A stretch of DNA of 64,000 nucleotides from Sulfuritalea sp. (GTDB taxonomy: Bacteria; Pseudomonadota; Gammaproteobacteria; Burkholderiales; Rhodocyclaceae), in assembly GCA_016710465.1 (NCBI GenBank), contig JADJVS010000016.1, positions 930,001 through 994,000 on the forward strand, written 5' to 3'. This document shows, in pieces, positions 48,741 through 57,424 of this stretch. The notes under the pieces were generated by a model that saw only the letters and a program-made list of their open reading frames with translations, was not told the DNA's origin and ran no database searches. The translations under genes were made by a program, and so were the position numbers. Numbering within the stretch: position 1 is the first letter of the stretch; each line of letters begins with the position of its first letter.

Positions 48741-49402
48741 TTGGCGGCTCCGAGCGAATCACGCTTGACTTGCAGTATCTCGCGGTAGCCGCCGCGCTGC
48801 CGTGTTTCATCTTCCTTCACCAGCGCCTCCAGCTTTGCCGTCGCCACCTCGTAGGCACCGCGCGCTTCGGCCAGTTTTCCCTGTGCGGCGAGGATATCGC
48901 CGCGCAGCTCGGCGAACCGCGGGGCAAATGCCGCGCCGGGCTCCGCGACCAGTTGTTTCAGCGCTTCGTCGTAGGCCTTGTCGTCGAGCATCAAGGTGGC
49001 AAGGCGCAATCGGGCCAGATCGCGCAAGCCCGGGTCCCTGGCGTATTCCGCCGCCCAGGCCAACTGCACGCGCGCGTTTCGCGAATCGCCGGCATCGACC
49101 TGGATTCGTGCCGCCAGCAGCGCGCCCATGCCAGCGTAGTCGGTGATCGAATATTTGTCGACCAATTCGCCCGCCAGATCGCGGACGCGCTTGGTATCAC
49201 GTTGCGTCGCCGCCGTCTGCATGGCGGAGAACACCGCCGAGGCCTGCGCAGACTGTTGGCGCTGCCACCAGTTCCAGCCCTGCCAACCGGCGGTGGCCAG
49301 GGCCAGTGCCAGCAGAATGTTGGTTACCAGGTTGCCATGGAGTTTCCACCAGGTCTTCAGCTCGTCGAGCTGTTCCTGTTCTTCTAGGTCATAGGCTGCC
49401 AT
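48737..49402 (-). CDS. YfgM-type tetratricopeptide membrane protein (ancillary SecYEG translocon subunit)
   Basis: 221-residue protein with a short cytoplasmic N-terminus, one membrane helix (about 24-41) and a periplasmic TPR-like domain. E. coli YfgM associates with PpiD and the SecYEG translocon. The start MAAYDLEEQEQLDELKTWW is the family start; an open frame extends upstream into hisS and is rejected. The gene overlaps the end of hisS by 14 bases and the start of bamB by four. Confidence 0.9.
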   Translation of the reverse strand: MAAYDLEEQEQLDELKTWWKLHGNLVTNILLALALATAGWQGWNWWQRQQSAQASAVFSAMQTAATQRDTKRVRDLAGELVDKYSITDYAGMGALLAARIQVDAGDSRNARVQLAWAAEYARDPGLRDLARLRLATLMLDDKAYDEALKQLVAEPGAAFAPRFAELRGDILAAQGKLAEARGAYEVATAKLEALVKEDETRQRGGYREILQVKRDSLGAAK

Positions 49403-50696
49403 CGTCGTCTTCCATCGGAAAAAGTAGTATGCCGAGCTGATCGGCAAGTTCATCGAACCCCACCGTAAGCTGCGGCGGCGGCTGATCGAAGCCTCCGCGC
49501 AGTTGCTTGACGCCGACAGCATTGGCTGCCGCCTCGTCGTCACCGATGATCAGCGCAAGCGGCGCGCCGGATGTGTCGGCTTTCTTCATCTGGGACTTGA
49601 AACCACCGCCGCCGCAATGCAGTTGGATGGCAAAGCCGGCACTGCGCAGCGCTTCGGCGACCCGGAAGGCGAAACGTCCGGCCGCTTCGCCCTGATGCAC
49701 CAGGTAGGCATCGGGAGACACCACCTCGTGCTGGTGCCCCTGCTCTCGCCAAAGGGCCAGCAGCCGCTCGATACCCATGGCGAAACCGCAAGCCGGCGCG
49801 GCCTTGCCGCCAAGCTGTGCGATCAACCCGTCATAGCGACCGCCGGCGCATACCGTGCCCTGCGCACCCAACTGATCGGTCATCCACTCGAACACGGTTA
49901 GGTTGTAGTAGTCCAGCCCGCGCACCAATCGCGGATTGATCCGGTACGGTATCGCCGCGTCCTTGAGCAATTGCTGAACACCCTCGAAATGACGCAGGGA
50001 TTCCTCCCCGAGATAGTCGATCAGCTTTGGCGCCGCCTCGACCAACTCCTGCAAGACAGGATTTTTTGTGTCGAGGATACGCAGCGGATTGCTGTGCAGC
50101 CGGCGCCTGGCGTCTTCGTCGAGCAAATCCTGACGCTGTTCCAGATACACCACAAGATCGGCACGGTGACGAGCCCGCTCCTCGCTCTGGCCGAGCGAAT
50201 TGATTTCGAGCCGGATGCCATCGAGACCGAGGTCGTCCCACAAGCGGGCGCACATCGCGATCTGCTCGGCGTCGATATCCGGTCCGGGAAACCCGAGTGC
50301 TTCCACGCCCACTTGATGAAACTGGCGATAACGCCCCTTTTGCGGGCGCTCGTGGCGGAACATCGGCCCCATGTACCAAAGGCGCTTGGGACCCTCATAT
50401 AGCATGTTGTGCTGCAATACCGCCCGCACGCAGGACGCCGTGCCTTCCGGTCGCAAGGTCAGGCTTTCACCATTCAGCGCATCCTCGAAGGAATACATTT
50501 CCTTCTCGACAATATCGGTGACCTCCCCGATGGCACGGGCAAAAAGCGGCGTCGGTTCCACCATGGGCATGCGAATCGGCCGATAGCCATACGAGCGAAG
50601 CCAGTCGCGGACAGTCTCCTCGAACTGCTCCCAAAGATCCGCTTCGGCCGGCAGAATGTCGTTCATGCCGCGGACGGCTTGCAGGGTCTGGCTCAT
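49389..50696 (-). CDS. hisS: Histidyl-tRNA synthetase
   Basis: 435-residue class II synthetase that charges tRNA-His. It opens QTLQAVRGMNDILP and shows motif 2 (YMGPMFRHERPQKGRYRQFHQ) and the histidine-binding RGLDYYNLTVFEW. The C-terminal third is the anticodon-binding domain. It sits between ispG and yfgM in the long run. Confidence 0.98.
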   Translation of the reverse strand: MSQTLQAVRGMNDILPAEADLWEQFEETVRDWLRSYGYRPIRMPMVEPTPLFARAIGEVTDIVEKEMYSFEDALNGESLTLRPEGTASCVRAVLQHNMLYEGPKRLWYMGPMFRHERPQKGRYRQFHQVGVEALGFPGPDIDAEQIAMCARLWDDLGLDGIRLEINSLGQSEERARHRADLVVYLEQRQDLLDEDARRRLHSNPLRILDTKNPVLQELVEAAPKLIDYLGEESLRHFEGVQQLLKDAAIPYRINPRLVRGLDYYNLTVFEWMTDQLGAQGTVCAGGRYDGLIAQLGGKAAPACGFAMGIERLLALWREQGHQHEVVSPDAYLVHQGEAAGRFAFRVAEALRSAGFAIQLHCGGGGFKSQMKKADTSGAPLALIIGDDEAAANAVGVKQLRGGFDQPPPQLTVGFDELADQLGILLFPMEDDDGSL

Positions 50697-50728
50697 GTCA
50701 TTCGTTCAGTGCCGCACGGGCCGCACGG

Positions 50729-51970
50729 TCATGGGTTCGGCCGCTCGGGATACTTGCGAGCAACGTAGGCTTCCACGATGTCACGGAACTCCGCGGCGAT
50801 GTTCTCGCCGCGCAGGGTGACGACGCGCTCTCCGTCAACATAGACTGGCGCCACTGGCGCTTCGCCGGTACCCGGCAGCGAAATCCCGATGCTGGCGTGT
50901 TTGCTTTCGCCAGGGCCATTCACCACGCACCCCATGACGGCGAGGGTCATGTTTTCCACGCCCACCCGCGCCAGGCGCCACTCCGGCATGCGCACGCGAA
51001 CATAGGTCTGGATGTCCTGCGCCAGTTCCTGGAACACCGTGCTGGTGGTACGCCCGCAACCCGGACAGGCCGCCACCAGCGGAGTGAAGGCGCGCAGTCC
51101 CATGGTCTGCAGGATCTCCTGGGCGACAATCACTTCGCGAGTGCGATCCCCGTTGGGCTCCGGCGTCAGCGAGACCCGGATCGTGTCGCCGATGCCTTCC
51201 TGCAACAGTACGCCGAGCGCCGCGGTCGAGGCGACGATTCCCTTGCTGCCCATGCCGGCCTCGGTCAGCCCGAGGTGCAGCGGATAGTCGCTACGCGCAG
51301 CCAGTTCGCGGTAGATCGCGATCAAGTCCTGCACGCCCGACACCTTGCATGACAGCACGATCCTGTCGCCTGCCAGTCCAAGCCGCTCCGCCTGCGCGGC
51401 CGACTCGACGGCGGAAGTCACCATCGCCTCGCGCATGATCTCGGTCGCATCCTTGGGTACAGGCCGCTTTGCGTTCTCGTCCATTACGCGCGCCAACAGG
51501 GCCTGATCAAGGCTGCCCCAGTTCACGCCGATGCGGATTGGCTTGTCGTACCGACAGGCGATTTCGATTAGTTGCGCGAACTGCTCATCGCGCCGCGCGC
51601 CCTTTCCGACGTTGCCGGGGTTGATGCGCAGCTTGGCCAATGCCTCGGCACATTCCGGGGATTCGCTGAGCAGCTTGTGGCCATTGAAATGAAAGTCACC
51701 GATCAGCGGCACCTCGACGTTCATCTGGGCCAGCCGCTCGCGTATCTTCGGCACAGCCGCGGCGGCCTCGCGGGTATTGACCGTGATCCGAACCAGTTCC
51801 GAGCCGGCCCGCGCAAGCTGGGCCACCTGCATCGAAGTCGTGAAAACGTCCTCGGTGTCGGTATTGGTCATCGACTGGACCACGATCGGCGCCGTACCGC
51901 CAACGCCGACTCCGCCGATGACCGCCAGACGGCGGAGCCGTCGCGCATGAACGTGATCCGCCACGGTCAT
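50729..51970 (-). CDS. ispG: 4-hydroxy-3-methylbut-2-enyl diphosphate synthase
   Basis: 413-residue 4Fe-4S enzyme of the MEP isoprenoid pathway. An N-terminal TIM barrel begins with IVVQSMTNTDT. C-terminal cysteines CPGCGRT and the GCVVNGPGE motif provide cluster ligands and active-site residues. The start overlaps the rodZ-like stop by four bases. Confidence 0.97.
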   Translation of the reverse strand: MTVADHVHARRLRRLAVIGGVGVGGTAPIVVQSMTNTDTEDVFTTSMQVAQLARAGSELVRITVNTREAAAAVPKIRERLAQMNVEVPLIGDFHFNGHKLLSESPECAEALAKLRINPGNVGKGARRDEQFAQLIEIACRYDKPIRIGVNWGSLDQALLARVMDENAKRPVPKDATEIMREAMVTSAVESAAQAERLGLAGDRIVLSCKVSGVQDLIAIYRELAARSDYPLHLGLTEAGMGSKGIVASTAALGVLLQEGIGDTIRVSLTPEPNGDRTREVIVAQEILQTMGLRAFTPLVAACPGCGRTTSTVFQELAQDIQTYVRVRMPEWRLARVGVENMTLAVMGCVVNGPGESKHASIGISLPGTGEAPVAPVYVDGERVVTLRGENIAAEFRDIVEAYVARKYPERPNP

Positions 51971-52818
51971 TCCAGTGTGAAGCGCGCGACTTCTTCGCGC
52001 GTATGCGGCTTGAGGTCGATGCGGCGCTCGCCGAGGAATACCCGAACGCCTGACGCCCTCCCTATCCAGATTTGGTACGGCGGCTTGCCGTCCACATCCT
52101 GTCGCGTTCCCGCTGAATATTCACCCGCCAACACAACCTTCCGGCTTGCGTCGCGAATCTCGATCCAGGATCGATCGTCGAACTCGATGCGCAGGCCGCC
52201 CGCGGTGAGCGACGGCGCCGGTTCGATCGCCGGCGCGGCGGGACCGCTGCCAACCACCGTCGCGGCCGGAGTGGCCAGAGCCACCGCGCTTCCAGCCTCC
52301 ACCGCCGGCGCGGGCGGCGCGCTAGCCGCTTGCGGAACAGCGCGCTTAACGACCGTGCTCTCGCTCGACGGATCCAGATACCAATAGAGCGCGGCAAGCA
52401 ACATCAGTACCCCAACCACCGCGGATAGCAGGCGGGACGGAACCCGCTCCGCCAGACCAGGCTGTTCCGCCTCGCCCATGTTGGTCGGCGGTCTGACATC
52501 CGCTTCAGGAACGGGGACCGCCGGCTCGATCAAAGCCAGCAGCGGCAACGGGTCCAGCTTGAGGAATTTTGCGTAGTTGCGCACCAGGCCGCGCACCGAG
52601 GTCGCGCCGGGAAGGCTGCCATAGTCGTCGCGCTCCAGCGCCTCGATCTGGTGGGCGCTGAAGCGTATGACCTGAACCACGTCGGCTATCGAGCTTCCCT
52701 TTGCCTCACGCGCCACGCGCAGTTGGGTTCCAAGGCTGGGGAGCGTGCTCTCGACGCCGTGGTCAGCCATCCCGGAAGGTGATGCAACCGGGCTTCCCGC
52801 TTCCAGCGCCTCGCTCAC
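51967..52818 (-). CDS. RodZ-like helix-turn-helix cell-shape protein
   Basis: 283-residue protein with an N-terminal HTH (about 30-100; LRVAREAKGSSIADV), a membrane helix (about 150-167) and a C-terminal DUF4115 domain (about 215-280; LRIEFDDRSWIEIRDA). RodZ links MreB to the cell-wall machinery. An Ala/Pro/Val-rich linker separates helix and C-terminal domain. The GTG start overlaps the pilW stop as GTGA; an internal ATG 16 codons later is an alternative. Confidence 0.87.
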   Translation of the reverse strand: MSEALEAGSPVASPSGMADHGVESTLPSLGTQLRVAREAKGSSIADVVQVIRFSAHQIEALERDDYGSLPGATSVRGLVRNYAKFLKLDPLPLLALIEPAVPVPEADVRPPTNMGEAEQPGLAERVPSRLLSAVVGVLMLLAALYWYLDPSSESTVVKRAVPQAASAPPAPAVEAGSAVALATPAATVVGSGPAAPAIEPAPSLTAGGLRIEFDDRSWIEIRDASRKVVLAGEYSAGTRQDVDGKPPYQIWIGRASGVRVFLGERRIDLKPHTREEVARFTLE

Positions 52819-53606
52819 TCGAACTGACCTTGACCCAACAGGCGCTGCTCCGGCGAACCCGGGAATCGCCGCCTGAGCTGATTGGCATAGCGCGTCTCGG
52901 CCTCGCGGTTTCCGAGCTTGCGCTCGATGCGCAACGCCAGCCAGAGCACCTCCGCGTTCGGCTCGATCATGCGCTCGATGTCGGCAACCCACTGCTTCGC
53001 GGCGACATATCGGGCCTGGCGATATTGCATTTCGGCCAGCGAAAACAAGGCCAATGTATTGGCCGGGACCAAGCGCAGCGCCGTCAATAGGTAGTCCTCG
53101 GCCGCCTTGTCGTCCTTCATTTTCTGGGCACAAATTCCGGCATTGGTATAGGCCTTGGTCGGCGCGGTGTACAGCGGGTTCTTTGCCGCCGCCATGAAAT
53201 GCGCGATGGACTGCTGCTCGCGCCCGTTCTGGCAAAGGAACCATCCGTAGTTGTTGCTGATTTCAGGATCCCCCGGCGCCAGACGCATTGCCTTCTGAAA
53301 ATTCTCCTCGGCGAGTCGCGGCTCGTTCAACAGCATGTGGGTCATGGCCAAAAGATTGAACGCCGGGGCGTAATCGGGATCGGAGGCGAGAGCCAGGCGC
53401 GCTTCCTCCAGCGCAATGGCGGACCGCCCCTCGAGGTAGTAGAGTGATCCGAGTTCGATGTGGTTCTTGGCCCGTTGCTGCTGCTCGCTGGTTGCAGGCT
53501 GGCCCAATGTCGCCGGTTTGGCGCCCTCCCCGGCACCGCCGCCCGTGGTGGTACAGGCGACCAGGAGGAATCCCAGCACGGGCAACGCGGCAAGTTTGAA
53601 ATTCAT
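52815..53606 (-). CDS. pilW: Type IV pilus biogenesis/stability lipoprotein PilW (PilF)
   Basis: 263-residue TPR lipoprotein. Signal peptide with lipobox LVAC (Cys18) is followed by about four to five TPR repeats (from residue 45). PilW/PilF pilots the PilQ secretin to the outer membrane. The order rlmN-pilW-rodZ-ispG is widely conserved in proteobacteria. The other pilus genes are not in the window. Confidence 0.9.
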   Translation of the reverse strand: MNFKLAALPVLGFLLVACTTTGGGAGEGAKPATLGQPATSEQQQRAKNHIELGSLYYLEGRSAIALEEARLALASDPDYAPAFNLLAMTHMLLNEPRLAEENFQKAMRLAPGDPEISNNYGWFLCQNGREQQSIAHFMAAAKNPLYTAPTKAYTNAGICAQKMKDDKAAEDYLLTALRLVPANTLALFSLAEMQYRQARYVAAKQWVADIERMIEPNAEVLWLALRIERKLGNREAETRYANQLRRRFPGSPEQRLLGQGQFE

Positions 53607-54712
53607 CGCAGCTCCAATCCAATCGACGCGCGTAGCGATCCAGGGGACACCCCGATGACCCTCCGCGACTTATCCTTTACCTTGCCCGCGAGTTGCCCGC
53701 AAGCCGCATCGATGTCGTCACCTCGCGTCTTGCGCGTTGTCGTGACGATTCCATGGTCCGCGAGAATGGACGCGAACCGCCGAACCCGGTCCGCCGGCGA
53801 CCGACGAAAGCCGGAATCCGGAAATGGATTGAAGGGAATCAGGTTGAACTTGCAGGGCACGTCCCGCACCAGGTGGAGCAAAGCGCGGGCATCGGCATCG
53901 GAATCATTTACTCCGTCGAGCATCACATACTCGAAGGTGATGAAATCCCGCGGCGCATGGACCAGGTAACGCTGGCAAGCGGCCATCAATTCGGCAAGCG
54001 GATACTTGCGGTTGATCGGCACCAGTTTGTCGCGCAGACCATCCGTTGGCGCATGCAGCGAGACAGCCAGGGCAACGGGGCAAGCCTCGGCCAGACGATC
54101 CATTGCCGGCACGATGCCCGAGGTCGACACGGTAACCCGGCGCCGCGACAAGCCGTAGGCGTTGTCGTCAAGCATCAGGCGCAAGGCGGGAATGAGGTTG
54201 TCAAAGTTGGCCAGCGGTTCGCCCATGCCCATCAGCACCACATTGCTGATAATGCGCTCACCTCCGGGTTCGACGCCCAGGGCGCGATTGGCCTGCCAGA
54301 GTTGGCCGATGATTTCGGCCGTCGTCAGGTTACGGTTGAAGCCCTGGCGTCCCGTCGAGCAAAACGCGCATTCGAGGGCGCATCCGGCCTGCGAGGACAC
54401 GCACAGCGTGCCGCGATCATCCTCGGGGATGAACACGGTTTCCACCGCGTTGCCGTTGCCCACATCAAACAGGAACTTGCGCGTGCCGTCATCGGAGAGG
54501 CGATCACTAAGAGTCGGCGGTGGCGACACGGCGGCCGCGGCAACCAACTTCTCGCGCAACAGCTTGGCAACGTCGGTCATCGCCGCAAAGTCACCCTCCC
54601 CTCGCTGATGGATCCAGCGCAACACCTGGCGGGCGCGGAAGGGCTTCTCGCCCTGCTGCGCGAACCAGGCTGTCAGCCCTTCGGCATCGAAATCTAGGAG
54701 GTTGACGCGCAT
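53603..54712 (-). CDS. rlmN: Dual-specificity RNA methyltransferase RlmN
   Basis: 369-residue radical-SAM enzyme that makes m2A2503 in 23S rRNA and m2A37 in some tRNAs. The cluster motif CALECAFC places ligands at Cys111, Cys115 and Cys118. A second pair of catalytic cysteines is expected nearer the C-terminus (CGQLAG). An AGGA site overlaps the ndk stop, so the two may be coupled. Confidence 0.96.
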   Translation of the reverse strand: MRVNLLDFDAEGLTAWFAQQGEKPFRARQVLRWIHQRGEGDFAAMTDVAKLLREKLVAAAAVSPPPTLSDRLSDDGTRKFLFDVGNGNAVETVFIPEDDRGTLCVSSQAGCALECAFCSTGRQGFNRNLTTAEIIGQLWQANRALGVEPGGERIISNVVLMGMGEPLANFDNLIPALRLMLDDNAYGLSRRRVTVSTSGIVPAMDRLAEACPVALAVSLHAPTDGLRDKLVPINRKYPLAELMAACQRYLVHAPRDFITFEYVMLDGVNDSDADARALLHLVRDVPCKFNLIPFNPFPDSGFRRSPADRVRRFASILADHGIVTTTRKTRGDDIDAACGQLAGKVKDKSRRVIGVSPGSLRASIGLELR

Positions 54713-54718
54713 TCCTGC

Positions 54719-55144
54719 TTAGCGGGAGTAGACGTTCAGCGCCGGGAAAAAATACGCGATTTCGACGGCTGCGGTCTCGGCGGCATCCGAGCCATGGACC
54801 GCATTGGCGTCAATGCTGTCGGCGAAGTCGGCGCGGATGGTGCCGGCGGCGGCCTTTTTGGGATCGGTGGCGCCCATCAGTTCGCGGTTCTTGGCAATCG
54901 CGCCTTCACCTTCCAGCACCTGGACCATCACCGGTCCGGAGATCATAAATTCGACGAGGTCCTTGAAGAAAGGACGGTCCTTGTGCACGGCGTAGAAACC
55001 CTCGGCATCCTTTCGCGAAAGGTGGACCATACGGGATGCGGCGATCTTGAGACCGTTGGATTCAAAACGTGAATAGATCTTGCCGATCACATTCTTTGCA
55101 ACTGCATCGGGTTTGATGATCGACAGGGTGCGCTCGACAGCCAT
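54719..55144 (-). CDS. ndk: Nucleoside diphosphate kinase
   Basis: 141-residue enzyme that equilibrates nucleoside tri- and diphosphates. It opens AVERTLSIIKPDAV and shows the active-site histidine in ANAVHGSDA. A GGAG site precedes the ATG. It is the first gene of the long minus-strand run ending at purA. Confidence 0.98.
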   Translation of the reverse strand: MAVERTLSIIKPDAVAKNVIGKIYSRFESNGLKIAASRMVHLSRKDAEGFYAVHKDRPFFKDLVEFMISGPVMVQVLEGEGAIAKNRELMGATDPKKAAAGTIRADFADSIDANAVHGSDAAETAAVEIAYFFPALNVYSR

Positions 55145-55252
55145 TACTATCTCCAGAACAGGTTGAACTACAAGATATTTTGCTCAAAAAGCCAACAAAA
55201 TATTTTAGCTCAGTTTCCTGCCCTTTACCGCGTCGGCTCAAGCCCGGCACCA

Positions 55253-55290
55253 CAAAAAACAAGAGCCCGGCACAGCCGGGCCCTTGTCGC
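55253..55290 (-). terminator. Intrinsic terminator of the dctPQM operon
   Basis: A GC-rich stem (GGGCCCGGC / GCCGGGCTC on the minus strand, TGT loop) is followed by TTGTTTTTTG, just past the dctM stop. Confidence 0.82.
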
Positions 55291-55305
55291 AGACGCAGGC
55301 GAAAG

Positions 55306-56589
55306 CTACATCATGCCGAGATATTTCGGGAACCAGATCGACAGGCCGGGCCAGTAGGTCACCACCGCCAGAAAGCCTAGCATAGACAGCAGCCACGGCC
55401 AGACCGCGACGGTCAGTTCCGTAATGCCCATCTTGGTGATGCCCGACGCCACATACAGGTTGAGGCCGACCGGCGGGTGGCACATGCCGACTTCCATGTT
55501 CACCACCATGATGATGCCAAAGTGCACCGGATCGATGCCCAGCTTGATCGCCACCGGAAACAGAATAGGGGCGAAGATCAGCACGATCGACGACGGTTCC
55601 ATGAAGTTGCCGGCCAGCAGCAGGATGATGTTGCACGCCAGCAGGAAGGTGATCATGCCCAGCCCATGGCTCAGCATCCAGTCGGCCAGTGCCTGCGGGA
55701 TGTTCTCGTTGGTCATGATGAAGGAGAACAGCACCGCGTTGGTGATGATGTAAAGCAGCATCGCCGACATGTTGGCCGAGTTGAGCAGCACGCGCGGCAC
55801 GTCCTTCATGCCGAGGTCCTTGTACACGAACACGGCAACGAAGAAGGCATACACAGCGCTCATGGCCGCCGCCTCGGTCGGTGTGAACATGCCGGTGTAG
55901 ATGCCGCCCATCACGATGACGATCAGCAGCAGGCCCCAAGCCGACTCCTTGAAGGCCTTAAAACGCTCGGCCATGGTTGCCTTGGGCAGGCGCGGATAGT
56001 CAAACTTGCGTGCCCGGTAGTAGGTCACGCCACCCAGAACCATGGCCAGGGCAATCCCCGGCACAACCCCGGCCATGAACAAAGCGCCAACCGAAGTATT
56101 GGTCGCCACCGAGTACATCACCATCACGATCGATGGCGGGATCAGGATGCCCAGGGCACCCGAGGTCGTGATCACACCAGCGCCGAACTTGTTCGGGAAA
56201 CCAGCCTTGACCATCGCGGGAAGCAGGATCGAGCCGATCGCGACCACGGTTGCCGGCGACGAACCGGAAATCGCGGCGAACAAGGCGCAGGCGAGCACGC
56301 CCGAGAGACCTAGGCCGCCGTACCAGTGACCGACGATCGACGAGGCAAAGCGGATCATCCGTTTCGCCACCCCGCCATGGGTCAGGAAGTTGCCGGCGAG
56401 GATGAAGAAGGGGATCGCCATGATCTCGAACTTCTCGATGCCGGTGAATAGCTTCAGCGCAACCGACTCCAGCGGTACCTGGGTAAACAAGAAGAGGAAG
56501 CTGAGTACGGTAAGGCCGAGAGAAATCGAAATCGGCATGCCAGTCAGCATCAGCCCTAGCAGGATCAGGAAAATGATAGCGGCATTCAT
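55306..56589 (-). CDS. dctM: TRAP transporter large permease subunit DctM
   Basis: 427-residue polytopic protein with about 12 membrane segments that provides the Na+-coupled transport path of a TRAP importer. The family motif NLFILAGNFLTHGGVAKRM-like stretch and the long run of hydrophobic helices identify it. The start overlaps the dctQ stop by four bases. Substrate is set by DctP; the neighbouring regulators point to C4-dicarboxylates. Confidence 0.95.
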   Translation of the reverse strand: MNAAIIFLILLGLMLTGMPISISLGLTVLSFLFLFTQVPLESVALKLFTGIEKFEIMAIPFFILAGNFLTHGGVAKRMIRFASSIVGHWYGGLGLSGVLACALFAAISGSSPATVVAIGSILLPAMVKAGFPNKFGAGVITTSGALGILIPPSIVMVMYSVATNTSVGALFMAGVVPGIALAMVLGGVTYYRARKFDYPRLPKATMAERFKAFKESAWGLLLIVIVMGGIYTGMFTPTEAAAMSAVYAFFVAVFVYKDLGMKDVPRVLLNSANMSAMLLYIITNAVLFSFIMTNENIPQALADWMLSHGLGMITFLLACNIILLLAGNFMEPSSIVLIFAPILFPVAIKLGIDPVHFGIIMVVNMEVGMCHPPVGLNLYVASGITKMGITELTVAVWPWLLSMLGFLAVVTYWPGLSIWFPKYLGMM

Positions 56590-57326
56590 TTCGGCTCTCC
56601 TCCCAGGTCTTGTTTGCGCCGATCCGGGTTGGTCGGCACATTCTGCGCACGACGGTTGTCGCCCACCATGGTGTGCTTGAGGTCGCGCATATGCAGGTTG
56701 TCGTCCATTTCGTAGGGATTGACATCCACCGGCGGGATTTCGTCCTCAAGGCCATCTACATGGCCGTGGTCGTGGTGCGGCAGGTCACCAGTCCTGATGA
56801 AACCCACCAGCACCTGCAGGAAGCGGAAGCACATCAGGCTGCTGCCCAGCGGAATCGCCGAATACACGATCCAGGTCGGCCATTCCAGGTCCGGCGTGGT
56901 GGGTCCCTCGGGAACGTCACCAACCGAGAGGCCAAGCATCTTGAAAATCGCATAGTGCGCGCCGTTTTCCCAGACGAAGTGCGCACCCAGCGTTCCGACG
57001 ATGCCGGTGAACAGTGCCCCGGCTGCCAGGCCGAAGATGATGAACCTGCTGCGATTTCTGTCGTCCAGCCGGTTGATCAGCACATCGACGCCGACGTGGA
57101 TGCCTGTCCGCACACCGTAAGCGGCGCCGAACTTGGCCATCCAGACGAACATGATAATGGTCAGTTCCTGCGCCCAGCTCAGGCTAAGCGACAGCAACCA
57201 ATCCTGCAGACCGGGAATGCTCGCGCTCGCGGCATAGCGATGGACGACGGCGACAAAAATGATCAGCGTCGCGGCGCCCATGAGGAAGGTGATCAACCAC
57301 TCCTCAAGATGATCGAGAAATTTCAT
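56586..57326 (-). CDS. dctQ: TRAP transporter small permease subunit DctQ, with a long C-terminal tail
   Basis: 246-residue four-helix membrane protein (helices between about residues 12 and 180) that partners DctM. SWAQELTIIMFVWMAKFGAAYGVR is the conserved DctQ region. The last approximately 65 residues form a hydrophilic, His/Asp-rich tail (DLPHHDHGHVDGLEDE and onward) absent from ordinary DctQ proteins. The start MKFLDHLEEWLI is chosen by family fit. Confidence 0.92.
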   Translation of the reverse strand: MKFLDHLEEWLITFLMGAATLIIFVAVVHRYAASASIPGLQDWLLSLSLSWAQELTIIMFVWMAKFGAAYGVRTGIHVGVDVLINRLDDRNRSRFIIFGLAAGALFTGIVGTLGAHFVWENGAHYAIFKMLGLSVGDVPEGPTTPDLEWPTWIVYSAIPLGSSLMCFRFLQVLVGFIRTGDLPHHDHGHVDGLEDEIPPVDVNPYEMDDNLHMRDLKHTMVGDNRRAQNVPTNPDRRKQDLGGEPK

Positions 57327-57380
57327 GGAAAGGCTCCCCCGGATTGGCAGCAAGACTGCTGGATTCGACTTGGGTGAAAG

Positions 57381-57411
57381 CAACCGCCGGCAGCTTCGCG
57401 CCGGCGGGTTG
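57381..57411 (-). promoter_or_regulatory. Hairpin between dctP and dctQ
   Basis: A stem of about ten GC-rich pairs (CAACC-GCCGG side 57381-57391 with CCGGCGGGTTG 57401-57411) lies in the 98-base gap after the dctP stop. It lacks a T run. Such hairpins commonly protect the dctP message and keep the binding protein in excess over the permease. Confidence 0.65.
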
Positions 57412-57424
57412 TAGCGGAAGCGTC

